DNA of 64,000 nt from Flavobacterium luteum (GTDB taxonomy: Bacteria; Bacteroidota; Bacteroidia; Flavobacteriales; Flavobacteriaceae), in contig NZ_WAEM01000001.1 in assembly GCF_008806775.1 (NCBI RefSeq), forward strand, positions 791,422 to 855,421, read 5' to 3'. Positions 54,647 to 64,000 of this stretch are shown here, piece by piece. Position 1 is the first letter of the stretch; each line of letters begins with the position of its first letter. Under the pieces are notes generated by a model. It worked only from the letters and a program-made list of their open reading frames with translations. It ran no database searches and was not told the origin of the DNA. The position numbers and the translations under genes were made by a program.

Positions 54647-55147
54647 CTATTTCTGATACAATAATGTTTGAAAGTTCTCAAACGAAACCGTTTCATCATC
54701 ATTAATAAAGTATTTTATTAATGATTCACCCCAATACTCTCCATCACTATAGTCCGCAATAATCCAGCGGTGATTGAGAATTTTAACTTTATTGATGATA
54801 AATTTTTGTTCTCCAATTTTATCCATACCTATATAAGGATTTCCGGCTGGATTTTCGTTCGCATCCATCAACTTTTCTTTTACAAAAGGAATTAATTTTT
54901 CGTAAGCAATGAGCTTTTCAGCATTAGCATTGTCAAAATAATTTTGCGCATTTTCATTATTCTCTAACGAAAAATAATTGGCTTCAGATAGTTTTGACGC
55001 AACTGCATTCAAGCTGTCTTTTAATTTAGTATTCGAAACTTTAAATCGAGTTTCTTCAGAAGTAGCTTTCTTGCTGTAATACATATAGGTAAATACATTC
55101 ATTAAAACGGCTAAAATTAAAAGATAAAGAAACAAGGACTTTTTCAT
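54647..55147 (-). CDS. Hypothetical membrane-anchored protein
   Basis: The protein has 166 residues. One N-terminal membrane helix (LFLYLLILAVLMNVFTYMYY) is followed by a coiled-coil-like segment (ETRFKVSNTKLKDSLNAVAS) and a compact C-terminal domain with NHRWIIADYSDGEYWGESLI. The start of the protein resembles an uncleaved signal anchor. No family recognised. It follows the PhnP-like gene by 12 bases and is likely in the same operon. Confidence 0.7.
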   Translation of the reverse strand: MKKSLFLYLLILAVLMNVFTYMYYSKKATSEETRFKVSNTKLKDSLNAVASKLSEANYFSLENNENAQNYFDNANAEKLIAYEKLIPFVKEKLMDANENPAGNPYIGMDKIGEQKFIINKVKILNHRWIIADYSDGEYWGESLIKYFINDDETVSFENFQTLLYQK

Positions 55148-55159
55148 TGTGTAAATTAT

Positions 55160-55924
55160 TTAAATATTAATTTCTAAATTATCGTAAGCTAAAAAAACAT
55201 TTTCAGGCAATTGCTTTTGAATGTCATCATGAAATCCAAAAACATGACTAATATGTGTTAAATAAGCTTTCTCGGGTTGTATTAATGCTATAAATTGTAA
55301 AGCTTCTTCTAAATTAAAATGCGTTTTATGAGGTTCTTCTCGCAATGCATTCACCACTAAAACTTTTAAGCCTTTTAATTTATTTATTTCAGAATCTTCA
55401 ATGGTTTTTACATCTGTTAAATAGGCAAAATCATCAATTCTATATCCAAAAACCTGAAGGCTTCCGTGATAAACATTAATCGGAATTGCTACTTTATTCC
55501 CCACGGGAAAAGGAAAATTATTAACGACCTCTCGGCAAGTAACACTTGGAGAACCAGGATATCTATTCTCCGTTTGAAAAACATAATCAAATCTTCTTTT
55601 CAAATTTTCGATAACTCTTTGATGTGCATAAATTGGAATCTCACCTTGCCTGAAATTAAAGGGTCGAATATCATCTAAACCTGCAGTATGATCAGAATGT
55701 TCGTGAGTATATAAAATACCGTCAATGCTTTGGCAATTTGAAACTAACATTTGTTGTCTAAAATCAGGACCACAATCAATTACGAAAGAAAATTCATCCC
55801 AAGAAAGCCAAACTGAAACTCGAAGTCTTTTATCTCTAATATCCAAGCTTTTACAAACTGGGTGATTGCTTCCAATTACTGGAATACCTTGGGAAGTTCC
55901 TGTTCCTAAAAAATAGATTTTCAA
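55160..55924 (-). CDS. PhnP-like MBL-fold phosphodiesterase
   Basis: The protein has 254 residues. The N-terminus FLGTGTSQGIPVIG and the metal site THEHSDH (His74, His76, Asp78, His79) with VIDCGPDFRQQ fit the PhnP/RNase Z-like branch of the metallo-beta-lactamase fold. The late motif KAYLTHISHVFG supplies the last His. Such enzymes hydrolyse cyclic phosphodiesters. There is no phosphonate operon here, so a housekeeping cyclic phosphate role is likelier. Confidence 0.9.
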   Translation of the reverse strand: MKIYFLGTGTSQGIPVIGSNHPVCKSLDIRDKRLRVSVWLSWDEFSFVIDCGPDFRQQMLVSNCQSIDGILYTHEHSDHTAGLDDIRPFNFRQGEIPIYAHQRVIENLKRRFDYVFQTENRYPGSPSVTCREVVNNFPFPVGNKVAIPINVYHGSLQVFGYRIDDFAYLTDVKTIEDSEINKLKGLKVLVVNALREEPHKTHFNLEEALQFIALIQPEKAYLTHISHVFGFHDDIQKQLPENVFLAYDNLEINI

Positions 55925-55963
55925 GTTCGTTAATTTTTTTACAAAAATAGCATTATTTCCCGT

Positions 55964-55991
55964 TTGTTAAAGTCCTATTTTGTTAACTTTG
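55964..55991 (+). promoter_or_regulatory. Candidate promoter, TTG-N17-TAACTTTG
   Basis: TTG at 55964-55966 and TAACTTTG at 55984-55991 are 17 bases apart, the best-spaced promoter in the window. The expected start site falls at about 55996-56000, so the ATG at 55998 would be almost leaderless; the ATG at 56016 is the alternative start. Confidence 0.65.
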
Positions 55992-55997
55992 TAGTAT

Positions 55998-57476
55998 ATG
56001 TTGGATATAAAACAAATGGAAAAAGCTATAAAATTAAAAGGAGATAAAGTAATCGAGCAAATCCCTTCTACAAAAGATAAAGCCCTACGAATTAATTTAA
56101 ACGAAAATATCTACGGAACCTTTGCCGAGATAGGTGCTGGACAAGAAACAGTTCGCCATTTTTTTAGATCAGGTGGATCTTCTGGAACAATTGCAAAGGC
56201 AATGTCGGCTTATGACAAAGATTTTAGTGATTCTATTTATGGTATTGAAGAAGACGGCAGATATGTAACAGAAAGTCGACTCAAAAAAATGCTTACTTTA
56301 GAAACTAACTTGATTGAGAAACGTTTAAGTAGAGACAAACATCCGCATAAAATGTTTTTTAGTTATGCCAATACAGTTGCTACTATAGATTTTGCCAAAC
56401 AATTTAAAGGTCACGGTTGGGTAGGAATACGATATCAAATTGAACCAGGAGAGGAGTATAATGACATTATTATTCATATTAGATTTAAAGAAACCGATGC
56501 TAGATTGCAACAAGAAACTTTAGGAGTGTTGGGTGTAAACCTTATATACGGTGCTTATTATAAACACAATGATCCTAAAAAACTATTGCGTTATTTGTAC
56601 GATCATTTAGATAAAGACCAACTAGAAATTGACACTATTAATTTCTCAGGACCTCGTTTTGCAGATGTTGATAATCGTTTGATGAGTTTGCAGTTGGTAA
56701 AAAATGGGATGACTGATGCTGTTATGTTTAATCCCGAAGGAAAAAACATCCTTCCTGCAGCTATTCTTTACAAAAAAAACATATTGGCGTTAAGAGGGAG
56801 CTTCCGTCCTGTTACGAGTGTAAATATTGATATGTACGAGAAGTCCTTAAAAATGTTTCTCGAGGAAAGTAAAGTTGAAAAAGATAATACTTTAGTCATT
56901 TTTGAAATCACATTATCCAATTTACGTTCAGAAGGAGAAATTGACGAGAGAGATTTCATGGATAGAGCGGAATTGCTTTGTTCCTTAGGCCAAACTGTTA
57001 TGATATCTAACTTTCAAGAGTTTTATAAAGTAGTAGAATATTTCTCTAATTACACCAAAGCCCGAATGGGGCTGGCAATGGGAGTAAATAATTTAATTGA
57101 TATTTTTGACGAAAAATATTATCGTCACCTTAGTGGAGGAATTCTAGAAGCTTTTGGAAAATTATTCTATCGTGATTTAAAAGTATTCTTGTATCCAATG
57201 ATTGATGAAAATGGTGACATTATCACCTCGGAAAATTTGAAAGTACATCCAAGAATGAAAGAGTTGTATAAATTCTTTAAGTTCAACGGAAAAGTAATTG
57301 ATATTGTTGATTATAATCCTAAGTTTCTTCATGTGTTTTCACGTGAAGTATTAAAAATGATTAATCAAGGGAAGTCAGGTTGGGAAAAAATGCTGCCTCA
57401 GGGCGTTGCTGATCTCATTAAAAAAGACCATTTATTTGGTTATAATCCAGATAAAGTACTTGAAAAAAACAAGTAA
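55998..57476 (+). CDS. Conserved uncharacterised cytoplasmic protein
   Basis: The protein has 492 residues from ATG 55998, or 486 from ATG 56016, which the promoter position favours. It has no signal peptide or membrane helix. Recognisable blocks are NIYGTFAEIGAGQETVRHFF, SGGSSGTIAKAMSAYDKDFS, IYGIEEDGRYV and a long central domain with FKETDARLQQETLGVLGVNL. The full-length pattern is of a conserved Bacteroidota and cyanobacterial family whose database names (such as nicotinate-nucleotide adenylyltransferase or TonB-dependent receptor) look misapplied: neither the HxGH nucleotidyltransferase motif nor a barrel is present. Function unknown. Confidence 0.75.
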   Translation: MLDIKQMEKAIKLKGDKVIEQIPSTKDKALRINLNENIYGTFAEIGAGQETVRHFFRSGGSSGTIAKAMSAYDKDFSDSIYGIEEDGRYVTESRLKKMLTLETNLIEKRLSRDKHPHKMFFSYANTVATIDFAKQFKGHGWVGIRYQIEPGEEYNDIIIHIRFKETDARLQQETLGVLGVNLIYGAYYKHNDPKKLLRYLYDHLDKDQLEIDTINFSGPRFADVDNRLMSLQLVKNGMTDAVMFNPEGKNILPAAILYKKNILALRGSFRPVTSVNIDMYEKSLKMFLEESKVEKDNTLVIFEITLSNLRSEGEIDERDFMDRAELLCSLGQTVMISNFQEFYKVVEYFSNYTKARMGLAMGVNNLIDIFDEKYYRHLSGGILEAFGKLFYRDLKVFLYPMIDENGDIITSENLKVHPRMKELYKFFKFNGKVIDIVDYNPKFLHVFSREVLKMINQGKSGWEKMLPQGVADLIKKDHLFGYNPDKVLEKNK

Positions 57477-57488
57477 TTAAATAATCTT

Positions 57489-57530
57489 AAAAAAACATCC
57501 ATTTCGAATATCTTAATGGATGTTTTTTTT
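57489..57530. terminator. Bidirectional terminator between convergent genes
   Basis: AAAAAAACATCCATT and AATGGATGTTTTTTT form a perfect stem of about 15 bp with an 11-base loop and A/T runs on both sides. It can serve the uncharacterised gene on the plus strand and the giant adhesin gene on the minus strand. Confidence 0.92.
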
Positions 57531-57540
57531 GAATCTTGTC

Positions 57541-60500
57541 TTATCTTTTAACCATTCGAATCGATTTGATTTTATTCCCTTGTGATACAATAACATTGTA
57601 TACACCTGATGGATAATTGCGACCAATCTCTCTTGTACTCAATTCTGATACGGTCGCTTGGTTTGCTTCCAATTGTCTTCCTAGCATATCAAACACTTTA
57701 ATCTCAACTACATCGTCGTTTGAACTTTCGATGTCTAAATTAAAGTGTGTCGCAAACGGATTCGGGAACGCTTTTACGTTAAATATGCTCTCAACCGAAT
57801 TGGCATTCATTCTTGCAGTAGGTGTTGTAATTGTACAAACATCCCCTCCATAAGCTTCTTGCCATAATCCATTGTATTTAACAGCTATGTCAATTGAATA
57901 CACTTTATTGAGTGCGTAACCGCCTGGTAATTCAGCGGCAGTCAATGCCGACATGTTTCCTGTAGTTTTTTCTACTACTCTAACGCTTGCACCATTCGTT
58001 ACTCTAAATCGATACCCTTCAGCTAAGAAAACCGTAGCGGCAAAAATTGTAGGTGTCAAGTTCGTAACAGTGGTATTACACTGATTGGTTACTAATTTAG
58101 AAAACGGAAGGCTTGGTGTTCTTACAATACAAGAAGCTCCCCAAGGAGTTAGTGGTGTTACTCCTCCTACTCCTGTAAAGGTTCTCACTCGTATGCTATA
58201 ATCTGTATCATATACAGCTCCTCCTACTAATCCTGTTAGGATATTAAAACCAATACTTGTTGATGATACTATAGGTCTCACACCAGATGCATCGGTTACT
58301 TCAAACTCATAACGTGTAGCAGTTGCCACTGGACTAGCTTGTACCACTGTACTTAAATTAGGTAGTATTTTACCACACTGTATTGGTCTAATCGTAGTTG
58401 TTGCTGCTGGAGTTGGCGGTGCTAGAGGCGCTTTAATATTACAAGTACTTCCGTAAGGAAACTCAGTAGCTCCTATAAAAGGTTTTACTCGTATGTCATA
58501 TTCTTTACCATACGCTAAACCACCTCCAGGCACTACTGTAGTTGGATTGAAATAGTAGTTTGACCAAGTAAATTCTGTTCTCGTGTTAGGAAAAGTCTTC
58601 AACGTAATTTCAAAACGATATTGTGTGGCTCCAGGAACCGGATTTGCTTGAATAACGGTATCAATTGTTGGTAGATATTCACCACACTGCGATGGTCTAA
58701 GTTGAGTACATGTACCAGTAGTTACCGTAGCTGTTCCTGATTGTGCTTGAAAACAACCAGAATTGAGATCTTTTACGCTAATCAAAATATAATTTATGGC
58801 CCCTATAGCATTCGTTAATGCATTTACTGTAGCAGTACTACTACCTGGTGCAGAGGATACCGTTGTTGGAGTACCACTTGCTCCTATTTTATAGGTAAAT
58901 TCATACTGTACAACACCTGAGCCATTTGCCCCAGTAAAGGTTATTAAAGCTACATCACCAACACAACTAGCTACAGTACCTGATACGATTGCTGTTGGAG
59001 ATTGATTTACGGTTAATGTTCCATCATTATAAGTAATCGCATAGTTGCTTGCTCCTGGTGTTGCAAGACTAGGTCTGATTGGATAAGAACCTGATAATGA
59101 ACCATCACCTCCTATTACGGTTGATGTTACGGATAGAATTTCACCTGCAATATCATAGTTTTTAGTAAACCCTACATTTAAATCGCCTGAACCGCTAAAG
59201 GCGCCTCCTGCACATTTAGATTGGTTGATTGCAGTAATAGTAAGTGTTCTTGGTGTAATGTTTGCAGTCGTAGCCGTTGGATTAATACTATAATTTGAAG
59301 CATTTGCACCACTAATAGTAAGTCCATTAATAGTTACCACTTTACCCGTACCAACATCTTTGGTATCAAAAGTACCTGTAGCACCAGCAGTACTTAATAG
59401 TACTCCTGCTGTTTCTCCAGATAAAACACCACTTAATGCGGCTCCACCTTTATTTATTGCAGCATCCGTGTTCCCATCATACTGTTTATTGTCTGCAGTA
59501 ATTCCTGTTACAGTTAATGCTACTGGAGTAATGTTTTTATTCTCTGTAAATATAGGCTGCGTTAAGATGTAGTTTCCAGCTTCAGAACCTGTCAGTACCG
59601 TAGTAGACGTAATTGTCCAGTTTCCTACATTAGCACTAGCATAATATCCTGATGGTATAAAGGATACATTAGGAGCATCTACTGGATATTGACCTTGTAA
59701 TTCGGTTACTCCTATAACATTTGTTACAATAGCCGTGTTCGTTTTATCATATACTTTGTCTTCTGTAGCAAGATTGATAATCGTTACTTCTTTTCGTGTA
59801 ATACTGGCATTAGGCACATTAGGCTGCTGTGTCAAGAAATAATTACCAGCATCATCTCCTGTGATACGACAAGCTGCCGTTACAACGTAAGGACCTCCAG
59901 CATTATCAGTTGAGAATGTACCTTCTTGAATTAACAATACCTCATCTGAACCTAGTATTCCTACTAGACTTCCGTTGCTTATAGTAGCAGCCGTAGTTGT
60001 ATCATACTCTTTATCAAAAGAAGTAGCACCTGTAATGGTTAATCCTATAGCAGTAATTTCGCCAACAGTACCATTTGTTGAAGTAGGTATGGTATAATTA
60101 GCTATGTCAGTACCAGCAATTGTTAGCCCAGTTACTGTAACAGTTTTACCAGTATCTACATTTTTATTGTCATACGAACCCGAAGTGTTGGTTACAATAA
60201 CGTTTTCTAAAGGCACTAATCCTCCTAAAATGTAATTTCCAGATGTTAAAGTTGCACTAGTATTACCATCATAAGGTTTGCTTACTATACCAGTTAAACT
60301 AGGTATAAGATTAACTTTAGTTATTGTTCCAACATTACCATTAATTGAGGCTGGATTGCTTATACTATAGTTACCTGCAGCTAATCCTCCTAATGTTAAA
60401 CCTGTTACGGTTACTGTTTTACCAGTTCCAAAATTTTTAGTATCATACATACCGCTTGTATTAGAAATTGTAACGTTTTCTGAACCTACAATTCCAACCA

Positions 60501-63500
60501 AGTTATAATTAGCAGAAGTTAATGTTGCACTAGTGTTACCATCATACGATTTACTTATTACTGTTGCCGCAATACTAGCCGTTAATGATTTGGCATTTAT
60601 AGTACCTAAATTCATTGGTGTATAGGAAATAGAATAGTTATTACCACCATTACCATCATTAATTACTAAACCAATTGGTGTTAGTGTTTTAGTAACTCCT
60701 ATGTCTTTCGTATCAAAAGATTGTGTAGGTGCAGTTGTAGTAGTGTCACCAGACTGTAACGTATAAGTAGGTACCCCAGAAGAACTAGTAGTTCCATTAT
60801 ATGTTTTAGTATTAGTAACAGCGGTAACTGTTATAGGTCTAACCGTGATATCTCCTGTTAATCCTGGAATTTGATTGGATGGAAGCGAATATCCTGATGC
60901 ATTTGCTCCAGACAATGTTAAACCAGAAACAGTTACTGATTTACCAGTTCCTATATTTTTAGTATCAAAAGTATAAACAGCTGTACCGCTTAAAGTTACT
61001 ATATCTCCTGGAGTGATACTTCCACTTAAAGTTGGAGTTCCTATAGCTGTAGCAATAGTGTTACCATTGTAAATCTTAGTATTAATTCCTGAAACTCCAG
61101 TGATAGACAACGGAATATTGTTTACTCCTAACGAAACGTCATTTGAAACAGTTGCAGCAGCAAAAGCGGTTGCATTTGTATAATTAGGAGAACTGTAATT
61201 AGTTGTATTAGCCGTAATAGTTACATTGTCTCGTCTTAAGATAACTACAGACGAACCTGAGGGTGCTGTATTACTTCCATCATTTAAGCCCACTCTATAG
61301 GCTACTCCTGTAGCTGATTGGGTTACATTCCAATAGCGACTGCCAAAAGTGGCCAAACTTGCTGCACTTGTAAAAGGAGTTCCTGTTTCAAATTGTTCGA
61401 TAGTAACTGTTTTAGTTCCCGGTGCTGTAGCATAAGTAAATACTAAAGGTCTGTAAAAACCTCCTTTACCTAATGGGAAAGTAGTAGCTGCAGTTGTTGT
61501 AATCACTCTAGCCAATTTACCATCCACATAACTGTTTGCAGAGGCATTAATAATGCTTCCTCCAGAAGCAATTGTCATCGTATTAGCTCCTGTTGTTAGT
61601 AAACCATCTGTTAAATGTAGAGTTGTTGCAGTGGCATTGGCACCAAGGGTAACTCCTGTTCCAGTATTAGTATTATTAATTTTTAATGTTCTGTAAATTT
61701 CTCCTAAAGCTGTTTGAGGAACTGAACCTAAATATTCAACTGTAGCACTTGCACCGTTTAAATTCATAATAGTGTAACCAGTTAAATTAAAAGGTGTAGC
61801 ACCCGTTAGTTTAAGTGTACCTGATTGTGCTCCAGTTTCCATAGAAAAAGTGCTAGGAAATAATAATGGTATTGGATTTGTTAATACTATCGAACCATTA
61901 ACAGTAGTCACACCACTTTCAAGATTAAATGTTGCATAATTTACTCCTAAAGAATTATTATAATAACTGTTAATAGCTAAATTATTTGTAATGGTAATGG
62001 ATGAAATGGTTGAAGTTAATTTTGTATTCCATGCGCTGGTATCAACAGGCGTCAATGTTGAACCAACAATAACATTGTTTGCAGATAAAGAACCTAAACC
62101 AGTTACCGAACAATCAACATTGGCTGAATTGTTACCATTTAAAGTAACTGTATCAGTAACCGCTAAAGTTTTTGAGCTACTCACTGATAAGGTACCTCCA
62201 GAAGCTGTAAAAGTTAAATCGTCTCCTACATTGGCATCTGTGTTTACAGATAAAGTACCAGCTGTTTTTGCAATAGTAATGTCATTAAAAGTAGTTACCG
62301 TGTTTCCAGCAATGGCTTGTGCTCCAGTACCATCAAAATTAATAGTCGAACCTATAGCAGTATACGTACCATCATTGGTCCAGTTACCAGCAACACTATG
62401 AATAAAACTACCACCTACAAATTTTGCAGTATTACCAATAGTCAAATTGCCATTCACATTAAGAGCTCCTCCAGCAGTTGCGCCACTAGCACTTGTGTTA
62501 TTAATTCTTAAATTACCATAATCTAAAGCTATAGCATTAGTTGTTCCTCCTGAACCACTATTGGAAATACTAGTAGGGACAGTTTGAGCCACACTTCCTG
62601 AGTAATTAAAGGTTGAACCGCTATTTAAGGTAAAAACAACTTTCCCTGTAGCCAATGAAGTTTGACTGCTAATAGATATAGGATTAGTTCCTCCAGATAA
62701 ATTTACTGTAGCTCCTGAGTTGGCATTGAAAGTGATAATTCTGCTCCCCCCATTTCCAGTTCCTGTTTGTATTAGAGCCAATTTACTTGCTGTTAAAACG
62801 CATGGTGAATTAATATTAACAGTCGGTTCATTCGCTTTTCCACCACCTTCATCATTATTATAAATCGTAAAATCTCCGGTAACATTTAGTGAGGTAATAT
62901 TTAAATTAAAAGTATTTGTAGAATTAGCAGTATTATTTAATACTGTGACAAGTCCTTCATTAAGTGAACCCGCATTTAAAGTTCCTAAACCTCCAATTGT
63001 AGCAGAGGTGTTGGTTCCTAGGTCATAACTATCTAAAGTAACCGCTCCAGTAACAGTTAATGTTACTCCAGTATTTACAGATAATGTAGAAGCTGTTCCT
63101 ATAAAATTAATAGCCGCACAAGTATCATTTGCCGCAACAGTAATATCGTGATTGGTGTTAATTCTTACTAAATCAAATAGATAAGGTTCTCCAGCTGGCG
63201 ACCAAGTACCAGCAGTACTCCAAGGACCATCTGCAATTGAAATCTTAGTACCCGCTGTAACGGTTACTGGCGCACTCGTATTAGCAGTTTTGGTTCCGTC
63301 CGAACTATTAGTTGCTATAATGGTATAAGACCCAGGTGTTCTCAAAGTAATACTAAAACTTTGCGTTCCAGAAGATAAAGCTGCGTTAGCAGGTAATATT
63401 GCCCCACCGTCAGTAGAGGTAATAGCAATCGTGTTTGTTGGAGCCGAAGATACCACATTCCAAAAAGCATCTACTGCATTTACAGTTACTGTAAATGGCG

Positions 63501-64000
63501 TTGCTGTATTTTGAGCCGTTGGCGTTCCTGTTTTTCCGCTTCCAGTTCCTGGAGCGGCAGTTTCGCCTGGTAATAGAATTTGTAGTTTTGTGAATGAACC
63601 GGCTATAATAGTAATTGTTCCATTTGCTGGAGTAAAGTTATAATTCGTTGCTGTTAATCCTGTAACTACTGGAGTAATTGTTACCCCTGATGTTCCTACT
63701 GCTGTAGTAGCTGTATACGTTGTAGTATAAGTAGCACTACCTCCTATAACAGCAGCTGTATCTCCATTTAAAAATCCTGTAGGAGTATAACTACCTGCTC
63801 CAGTTACTGAAATAGCGGTTGAACCATAGGACACCGATTGATTGTTTGCAGTAATTGCTAAATTAGCTTTAGCTACAGTTCCGTTAAATGCGTTGAAAGT
63901 AATGTTATAATTCGCAGCTAAGAACCCGCCTGTTCCTGTTGGTGCTGATGGTGTAACCACATAGGCTAATCCCGCAGCTGTAGTTGCTGATAATCCTGCA
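57541..64000 (-). CDS. Giant T9SS type A adhesin-like protein with YDG and MBG repeats, 5' truncated by the window
   Basis: The frame is open to the last base of the window, so the N-terminus lies outside; a GTG at 63960 is internal. About 2150 residues are visible. From N to C: an MBG-type repeat (ANYNITFNAFNGTVAKANLA); a stress-resistance-like beta segment; a long beta-helix-like region rich in N, T and G; seven YDG repeats of about 89 residues (about 61110 down to 59240), each with YDGNT or a variant and FDTK, then TGK-x-VTV-x-GL and NY or SNY; another MBG-like repeat; three QCG-x-x-LP fibronectin-like repeats (about 58720-57830); and a type A sorting domain (FNVKAFPNPFATHFNLDIES to the end). 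Export to the surface by T9SS is expected; repeat-rich adhesion is inferred. Confidence 0.92.
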   Translation of the reverse strand, partial: AGLSATTAAGLAYVVTPSAPTGTGGFLAANYNITFNAFNGTVAKANLAITANNQSVSYGSTAISVTGAGSYTPTGFLNGDTAAVIGGSATYTTTYTATTAVGTSGVTITPVVTGLTATNYNFTPANGTITIIAGSFTKLQILLPGETAAPGTGSGKTGTPTAQNTATPFTVTVNAVDAFWNVVSSAPTNTIAITSTDGGAILPANAALSSGTQSFSITLRTPGSYTIIATNSSDGTKTANTSAPVTVTAGTKISIADGPWSTAGTWSPAGEPYLFDLVRINTNHDITVAANDTCAAINFIGTASTLSVNTGVTLTVTGAVTLDSYDLGTNTSATIGGLGTLNAGSLNEGLVTVLNNTANSTNTFNLNITSLNVTGDFTIYNNDEGGGKANEPTVNINSPCVLTASKLALIQTGTGNGGSRIITFNANSGATVNLSGGTNPISISSQTSLATGKVVFTLNSGSTFNYSGSVAQTVPTSISNSGSGGTTNAIALDYGNLRINNTSASGATAGGALNVNGNLTIGNTAKFVGGSFIHSVAGNWTNDGTYTAIGSTINFDGTGAQAIAGNTVTTFNDITIAKTAGTLSVNTDANVGDDLTFTASGGTLSVSSSKTLAVTDTVTLNGNNSANVDCSVTGLGSLSANNVIVGSTLTPVDTSAWNTKLTSTISSITITNNLAINSYYNNSLGVNYATFNLESGVTTVNGSIVLTNPIPLLFPSTFSMETGAQSGTLKLTGATPFNLTGYTIMNLNGASATVEYLGSVPQTALGEIYRTLKINNTNTGTGVTLGANATATTLHLTDGLLTTGANTMTIASGGSIINASANSYVDGKLARVITTTAATTFPLGKGGFYRPLVFTYATAPGTKTVTIEQFETGTPFTSAASLATFGSRYWNVTQSATGVAYRVGLNDGSNTAPSGSSVVILRRDNVTITANTTNYSSPNYTNATAFAAATVSNDVSLGVNNIPLSITGVSGINTKIYNGNTIATAIGTPTLSGSITPGDIVTLSGTAVYTFDTKNIGTGKSVTVSGLTLSGANASGYSLPSNQIPGLTGDITVRPITVTAVTNTKTYNGTTSSSGVPTYTLQSGDTTTTAPTQSFDTKDIGVTKTLTPIGLVINDGNGGNNYSISYTPMNLGTINAKSLTASIAATVISKSYDGNTSATLTSANYNLVGIVGSENVTISNTSGMYDTKNFGTGKTVTVTGLTLGGLAAGNYSISNPASINGNVGTITKVNLIPSLTGIVSKPYDGNTSATLTSGNYILGGLVPLENVIVTNTSGSYDNKNVDTGKTVTVTGLTIAGTDIANYTIPTSTNGTVGEITAIGLTITGATSFDKEYDTTTAATISNGSLVGILGSDEVLLIQEGTFSTDNAGGPYVVTAACRITGDDAGNYFLTQQPNVPNASITRKEVTIINLATEDKVYDKTNTAIVTNVIGVTELQGQYPVDAPNVSFIPSGYYASANVGNWTITSTTVLTGSEAGNYILTQPIFTENKNITPVALTVTGITADNKQYDGNTDAAINKGGAALSGVLSGETAGVLLSTAGATGTFDTKDVGTGKVVTINGLTISGANASNYSINPTATTANITPRTLTITAINQSKCAGGAFSGSGDLNVGFTKNYDIAGEILSVTSTVIGGDGSLSGSYPIRPSLATPGASNYAITYNDGTLTVNQSPTAIVSGTVASCVGDVALITFTGANGSGVVQYEFTYKIGASGTPTTVSSAPGSSTATVNALTNAIGAINYILISVKDLNSGCFQAQSGTATVTTGTCTQLRPSQCGEYLPTIDTVIQANPVPGATQYRFEITLKTFPNTRTEFTWSNYYFNPTTVVPGGGLAYGKEYDIRVKPFIGATEFPYGSTCNIKAPLAPPTPAATTTIRPIQCGKILPNLSTVVQASPVATATRYEFEVTDASGVRPIVSSTSIGFNILTGLVGGAVYDTDYSIRVRTFTGVGGVTPLTPWGASCIVRTPSLPFSKLVTNQCNTTVTNLTPTIFAATVFLAEGYRFRVTNGASVRVVEKTTGNMSALTAAELPGGYALNKVYSIDIAVKYNGLWQEAYGGDVCTITTPTARMNANSVESIFNVKAFPNPFATHFNLDIESSNDDVVEIKVFDMLGRQLEANQATVSELSTREIGRNYPSGVYNVIVSQGNKIKSIRMVKR

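Noticed and set aside
61991..62401. Plus-strand open frame of 136 codons inside the giant adhesin gene
   Set aside because: Antisense to low-complexity Thr/Asn/Gly repeats, which generate long Val/Ser-rich shadows.
1..64000. rRNA, tRNA, insertion sequence, prophage or conjugation genes
   Set aside because: I looked for cloverleaf-like and conserved RNA stretches and for transposase, integrase or Tra motifs in the translated frames and found none.

Overview
The window looks like a chromosomal piece of a Bacteroidota bacterium, most likely a Flavobacterium-like member of the Flavobacteriaceae. The grounds are the AT-rich base composition, several secreted proteins ending in type IX secretion (T9SS) sorting domains of both type A and type B, a fused alpha/beta 2-oxoacid dehydrogenase E1, class I FbaB-type aldolase, TANNTTTG promoter boxes, A-rich leaders without Shine-Dalgarno motifs, and several TTG starts. 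I see no rRNA, tRNA, CRISPR, phage or insertion-sequence gene.

Layout. Positions 1-8.5 kb hold the 3' end of a type B T9SS repeat protein, a TTG-started SAM methyltransferase with a small coupled gene, a VanX-like D-Ala-D-Ala dipeptidase lipoprotein, and a T9SS protein built from four DUF4397 repeats. Positions 8.8-12.4 kb hold a sulfur-handling group: Crp/Fnr regulator, TauE/SafE exporter, a persulfide-dioxygenase-like MBL protein with two rhodanese domains, a decayed thioredoxin and a DUF2892 membrane protein. Positions 12.4-16.7 kb hold small coiled-coil paralogues, a J-domain/KTSC protein, a secreted endonuclease I and three small hypothetical genes.

Positions 16.8-29.9 kb are mostly housekeeping: mnmE, a rhodanese, a MarR-nitroreductase-YceI operon behind two perfect palindromic operators, glmM, an ACP phosphodiesterase/gamma-glutamyltransferase pair, a CLC channel, uvrA and a LOG-family protein. 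Positions 30-34.7 kb hold a degenerate M1-peptidase-like protein with a beta-rich C-terminus, an outer-membrane-like protein bracketed by copies of a structured repeat, two repeat-plus-terminator modules, and a striking array of four 40-bp palindromic units.

Positions 34.7-45 kb carry the fused 2-oxoacid dehydrogenase E1, an old yellow enzyme, FbaB aldolase, an MlaE/MlaF/MlaD-type lipid transporter and an MgtA-like P-type ATPase. Positions 45-57.5 kb carry a menaquinone cluster (menA, UPF0173, TPR protein, menC), a lactonase-like propeller, a BatA/dihydroorotase-like/DUF4870/esterase operon in which the dihydroorotase homologue lacks its metal-binding histidines, a PhnP-like hydrolase and a conserved uncharacterised protein. 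The window ends inside a giant T9SS adhesin-like gene with seven YDG repeats on the minus strand.

The most unusual signals are non-coding: the 34.4-34.5 kb palindrome array, and the covarying 66-67 bp repeats at 33.0 and 34.0-34.3 kb. The decayed thioredoxin inside the sulfur operon and the metal-ligand-less dihydroorotase homologue are the best protein-level oddities.
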